From CAZLPY01 sp964561525 (GTDB lineage Bacteria; Patescibacteriota; UBA1384; CAJBMM01), in the NCBI GenBank assembly GCA_964561525.1, contig CAZLPY010000046.1, positions 1-8,505 of the forward strand: a stretch of 8,505 nucleotides of DNA, given 5' to 3'. The translations under genes were made by a program, and so were the position numbers. Under the pieces are notes generated by a model. That model was not told where the DNA came from. It ran no database searches and saw only the letters and a program-made list of their open reading frames with translations. Shown in pieces: positions 6,488 through 8,505 of this stretch. Each line of letters begins with the position of its first letter. The stretch's first letter is position 1.

Positions 6488-7289
6488 GCAATGGAACCAA
6501 TCAGTGGCCGAGCAGTGGGGACTATTTTTACCACCTGCTCGACCTTCGCTATCCGAGCTCGTAATACTTGAACGCTATTTATTTGATACAAAAAAACATG
6601 TTCATGAGGCTACCGTCGCTATTCTTGGTTCGACACCTGAATATCGCGACCTCTGCCAAACGCATAACGCACATTACTCTAATATCGATTATCGAGCGCA
6701 GAACTTTCATGAACTACGGAGCTTTATGCTTCACAAAGATAATGATAGCCATTTAATCGAATCAGATTGGCGTACTATGGAATTTCCGCAAAAGTTTGAC
6801 CTTTTCTTTGGCGATCTTGTTACGACAGTTGTTCCTGTAAAAGACCATGATTTGATTCTCGCTAATATTGCCAAGCACTGCAACAAGAATGCCCGTGTAG
6901 TTCTTAAAGTGCCGCTTCGTCGTAATAACAAACAGCTACCGCATCAACAAATATTTGAGTATTACCGAAAACACTTATTTTACCTTAATCCATTTGCTGC
7001 AGTTTGGCATGAGGTATTAATGGCAGATTATGATATCACTGAAGACACAATGCATTGCCAAACTAGCCTTCAAGCACTTACCAAATCCTATCATGATGGT
7101 ATCATTAACGAATTTGAGTGGAATGAATTTAAAAAACGTTGGGATGCCCTCGGAGATTTTAAAATGAACATACCTCTCAAGTCGGAATATCTGAAAAAAG
7201 TCTCTCGTCATTTCTCGATTGAGAAGATTACATCAGGCTCAGATTGGTATAAAAATTGGTCCCCAGTACTTGTTTTAAGGAAGAAGTAA
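6462..7289 (+). CDS. class I SAM-dependent methyltransferase-like protein
   Basis: A 275-residue protein with the layout of a Rossmann-fold methyltransferase. Strand one and motif I read EATVAILGSTPEYRDL (residues 49-64), using the GxTPE form found in one branch of class I enzymes in place of GxGxG. An acidic residue at the end of strand two (Asp76 in SNIDYR) would bind the SAM ribose. SDWRTMEF (101-108) and KFDLFFGDLVTTVVP (111-125) give the usual DW..x.P and FD.x.GD blocks, followed by ILANIAKHCNKNARVVLKVPLRR as helix D and strand five. The C-terminal 100 residues are helical and charged and may hold substrate specificity. The substrate is unknown. The ATG at 6462 is supported by GAGG (6452-6455) 6 nt upstream. 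The start lies inside the preceding hydrolase gene and the end is 7 nt before the next, so the three are probably translationally coupled. This is one of the most AT-rich stretches here. Confidence 0.75.
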   Translation: MEDLTLDHKQWNQSVAEQWGLFLPPARPSLSELVILERYLFDTKKHVHEATVAILGSTPEYRDLCQTHNAHYSNIDYRAQNFHELRSFMLHKDNDSHLIESDWRTMEFPQKFDLFFGDLVTTVVPVKDHDLILANIAKHCNKNARVVLKVPLRRNNKQLPHQQIFEYYRKHLFYLNPFAAVWHEVLMADYDITEDTMHCQTSLQALTKSYHDGIINEFEWNEFKKRWDALGDFKMNIPLKSEYLKKVSRHFSIEKITSGSDWYKNWSPVLVLRKK

Positions 7290-7296
7290 AATTATT

Positions 7297-8037
7297 GTGC
7301 CCTATTTAACAAACATTTCAAAAAGTGTCATGGAAAATAGAGCTGACACACAGTTTAGTGTACCGTTTGGCAAGGGCACTATTATCGGTGATATTTTACC
7401 GGAGAATGGAAAGCCTGAAGTCTTGGTTTTGCATGGCTCTGGAACAAGCAATCGAGGGCGCCATGGTTATATTCGTGAAGAGCTGGCAAAAGATGGTATT
7501 GCCACAGCGGCAATAGATTATATTGGGCACGGAGATACCGGAGGTGAGTCACTGGGCTCCAGTTTGCATGAGCGCACCGATATTGCCCGCCGCGTTATCG
7601 ATTATTTGCGTCTCCCCGAACCGTTTGGTGTGGTAGGTGTGAGTATGGGCGCATATGACGCAGTAAAGTTGACCGAGCATTTCAAAATAGATCGCCTTGT
7701 ATTGATTGTACCTGCTGCTTATACCAGACGAGCGTATGACATCCCTTTTGGTGAACAGTTTACTGAGGCACTCCGTACTCGTAACAGCTGGAGAGATTCT
7801 GATGCTTGGGAGATATTAGGGCGCTTTACCGGTACATTATTAGTAGTTGCCGCAGAGAATGATGAGCGGATACCATCAGAAGTACCACAACAATATGTCG
7901 ATTCTGCTAAGAATGCGAAGAGCAAGCAATTGTTTGTTGTGCCGGGTGCATCCCATAGAGTCCGTGAAACATTGATGGTGAATCAAAAGCTTTTCAAGAA
8001 GTGTTATCAATTAATAAAAACGACACTAACTTCCTAA
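7297..8037 (+). CDS. alpha/beta hydrolase (second of two)
   Basis: A 246-residue compact serine hydrolase resembling the serine aminopeptidase/lysophospholipase-like group. What is seen: an oxyanion loop VLHGSGTSNRG with HGSG at 46-49; AAIDYIGHGDTGGES (71-85), the standard loop after strand four; the nucleophile elbow GVSMGA with Ser116; the acid Asp189 in AAENDERIP; and His220 in PGASHRV. All three triad residues are present at the expected order and spacing, so it should be active. There is no signal peptide. The start is either GTG 7297, 7 nt after the methyltransferase-like gene and with only a weak purine stretch (AAGGAAGAAG, 7277-7286) upstream, or ATG 7330, which has no ribosome site; both leave the fold intact. 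It is not obviously a duplicate of the first hydrolase: it is shorter, with different loops around the triad. The substrate is unknown. Confidence 0.87.
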   Translation: MPYLTNISKSVMENRADTQFSVPFGKGTIIGDILPENGKPEVLVLHGSGTSNRGRHGYIREELAKDGIATAAIDYIGHGDTGGESLGSSLHERTDIARRVIDYLRLPEPFGVVGVSMGAYDAVKLTEHFKIDRLVLIVPAAYTRRAYDIPFGEQFTEALRTRNSWRDSDAWEILGRFTGTLLVVAAENDERIPSEVPQQYVDSAKNAKSKQLFVVPGASHRVRETLMVNQKLFKKCYQLIKTTLTS

Positions 8038-8074
8038 ATGCCTTAAAGCTTAGGGAGAAGTTAATCCAAAAATG

Positions 8075-8083
8075 TGATATAAT
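8075..8083 (+). promoter_or_regulatory. extended -10 promoter of hicB, near-leaderless
   Basis: TGA-TATAAT is a perfect -10 hexamer (8078-8083) with the TG extension. No convincing -35 is seen 16-18 nt upstream, which is common for extended -10 promoters. Transcription would begin about 7 nt later, near 8090, and the hicB ATG is at 8093. The intervening bases contain no Shine-Dalgarno. Confidence 0.6.
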
Positions 8084-8092
8084 CTTACTATT

Positions 8093-8338
8093 ATGCTTAC
8101 AGAATACATTACACGGCAATTAGCCAAAGCTCAGTACAAAATTTTGGCCGACAGTAATTTCTACGGTGAGATCCCTGGAGTTCCAGGTGTTTGGGCGAGT
8201 GCTTTAACGCTCGAGGAATGTCGTCATGAACTACAAGAGGTACTAGAAGATTGGCTCGTGCTTAAAGTGCACTCCGGGGAAAAGGTTCCTGGACTAAAGT
8301 TACATATTGATCGCCGCGATTTTTCTAAATATGCCTAA
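8093..8338 (+). CDS. hicB: HicB-family antitoxin
   Basis: An 81-residue HicB-type antitoxin, expected to bind and block the HicA mRNA ribonuclease. The core YGEIPGVPGVWASALTLEECRHELQEVLEDWLVL (about residues 23-58) is the conserved HicB signature of the small, partly degraded RNase H-like fold, with the IPG.PG.WA loop and the T.EEC..EL..VLE.WL helix. The protein ends soon after this core. It lacks the C-terminal ribbon-helix-helix or helix-turn-helix domain of longer HicB proteins, so DNA binding and autoregulation are not evident. It precedes the toxin gene, the reverse of the E. coli order. Its own promoter with no room for a ribosome site suggests leaderless translation from ATG 8093. Its end overlaps the hicA start by 8 nt. 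Confidence 0.85.
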   Translation: MLTEYITRQLAKAQYKILADSNFYGEIPGVPGVWASALTLEECRHELQEVLEDWLVLKVHSGEKVPGLKLHIDRRDFSKYA

Positions 8339-8440
8339 GAATATCTCATGGCGCAAATTAGTACAAAAATTTCGTAAGCTCGATTTTGATGGTCCCTATT
8401 CTGGAGGACGTCACTTGTTTATGGTAAAGCGGACGCTCAA
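8331..8440 (+). CDS. hicA: HicA-family toxin, 5' fragment cut by contig end
   Basis: This is the start of a HicA mRNA interferase, a small double-stranded-RNA-binding-fold ribonuclease neutralised by HicB. Residues 1-36 are visible: MPKNISWRKLVQKFRKLDF, then GPYSGGRHLFMVKRTL, with the conserved glycine-rich turn and the catalytic-type histidine at position 28. ATG 8331 overlaps the hicB stop by 8 nt in another frame, so translation is probably coupled; no Shine-Dalgarno is seen. A complete HicA is usually 60-80 residues and would continue here with a strand and the C-terminal helix. Instead the frame runs on to 8505 as DRKSVVEGKSERPG and similar, which is the translation of sequencing adapter, not protein. 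Only 8331-8440 should be used. Confidence 0.8.
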
Positions 8441-8505
8441 AGATCGGAAGAGCGTCGTGGAAGGAAAGAGTGAACGTCCAGGTGTAGATGACGGATGTCC
8501 CCGTA
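8441..8505. other. Illumina adapter sequence at contig end (artefact)
   Basis: Bases 8441-8459 (AGATCGGAAGAGCGTCGTG) are an exact match to the start of the reverse-complemented Illumina TruSeq universal adapter. The rest is a degraded continuation of the same adapter: GGAAAGAGTG (8463-8472) in register, GGTG (8481-8484) in register, then a 12-base insertion and GTCCCCGTA (8497-8505) against GTCGCCGTA. The remaining mismatches look like low-quality read ends. This stretch is not genomic and truncates hicA. Confidence 0.93.

Noticed and set aside
5495..8037. The two alpha/beta hydrolases as a recent tandem duplication
   Set aside because: They differ in length (330 and 246 residues), oxyanion loop (EPGMPG and HGSG) and elbow (GHSAG and GVSMG), with no shared stretch seen beyond the fold pattern.
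8027..8063. Hairpin after the second hydrolase (TAACTTCCTAA with TTAGG-gag-AAGTTA)
   Set aside because: The stem is AT-rich, has a 3-nt bulge and a 12-nt loop, and is not followed by a U-run. It is not convincing as an intrinsic terminator.
1..8505. CRISPR arrays, insertion sequences, tRNA or rRNA genes
   Set aside because: No spaced direct repeats, transposase-like frames, terminal inverted repeats with target duplications, or tRNA/rRNA consensus segments were seen on either strand by eye.

Overview
The window is a bacterial chromosomal contig end dominated by housekeeping genes, with a less ordinary right-hand third. Standard bacterial signals are present: Shine-Dalgarno (SD) sites at several starts, TAG/TGA/TAA all used as stops, and LysRS, SerRS and SecA of bacterial type. 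SecA carries a roughly 34-residue insertion in its first nucleotide-binding domain (around a HEAS..YDP stretch). I associate this with Patescibacteria/CPR, as I do the short HicB-first hicBA pair and the heptamer-repeat tail on LysRS. The lineage call is an inference from memory at moderate-to-low confidence. TGA ends secA, so the Gracilibacteria/SR1 glycine recoding does not apply.

Left part (1-2163): the 3' part of lysS, whose last codons lie in a 7-base tandem repeat, followed 4 nt later by complete serS. Just after serS is a strong hairpin that looks bidirectional.

Middle gap (2164-2721): this gap is not empty. On the minus strand there is a gene-like unit with promoter, AGGAGG site, ATG, about 146 codons and a terminator. 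Its reading frame is broken near the 5' end at a (TC)4 tract. Two more bases there (one TC unit) would give one continuous 146-residue protein, which I do not recognise. Its promoter overlaps the probable plus-strand secA promoter, and a 7-bp inverted repeat sits over both.

Centre (2722-5475): complete secA with the C-terminal zinc-binding tail.

Right part (5495-8037): three closely packed plus-strand genes that look co-transcribed, and possibly run on from secA: an alpha/beta hydrolase, a class I SAM-methyltransferase-like protein overlapping it by 26 nt, and a second alpha/beta hydrolase 7 nt later. This stretch is visibly more AT-rich than secA. The combination suggests a small modification/hydrolysis pathway with unknown substrate.

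Extreme right (8078-8505): a HicB-family antitoxin behind an almost consensus extended -10 element placed so close to the ATG that the transcript should be leaderless or nearly so, followed by an overlapping hicA. hicA breaks off after about 36 codons. The last 65 bases (8441-8505) are not genomic: they start with an exact copy of the Illumina TruSeq adapter and continue as a degraded copy of it.
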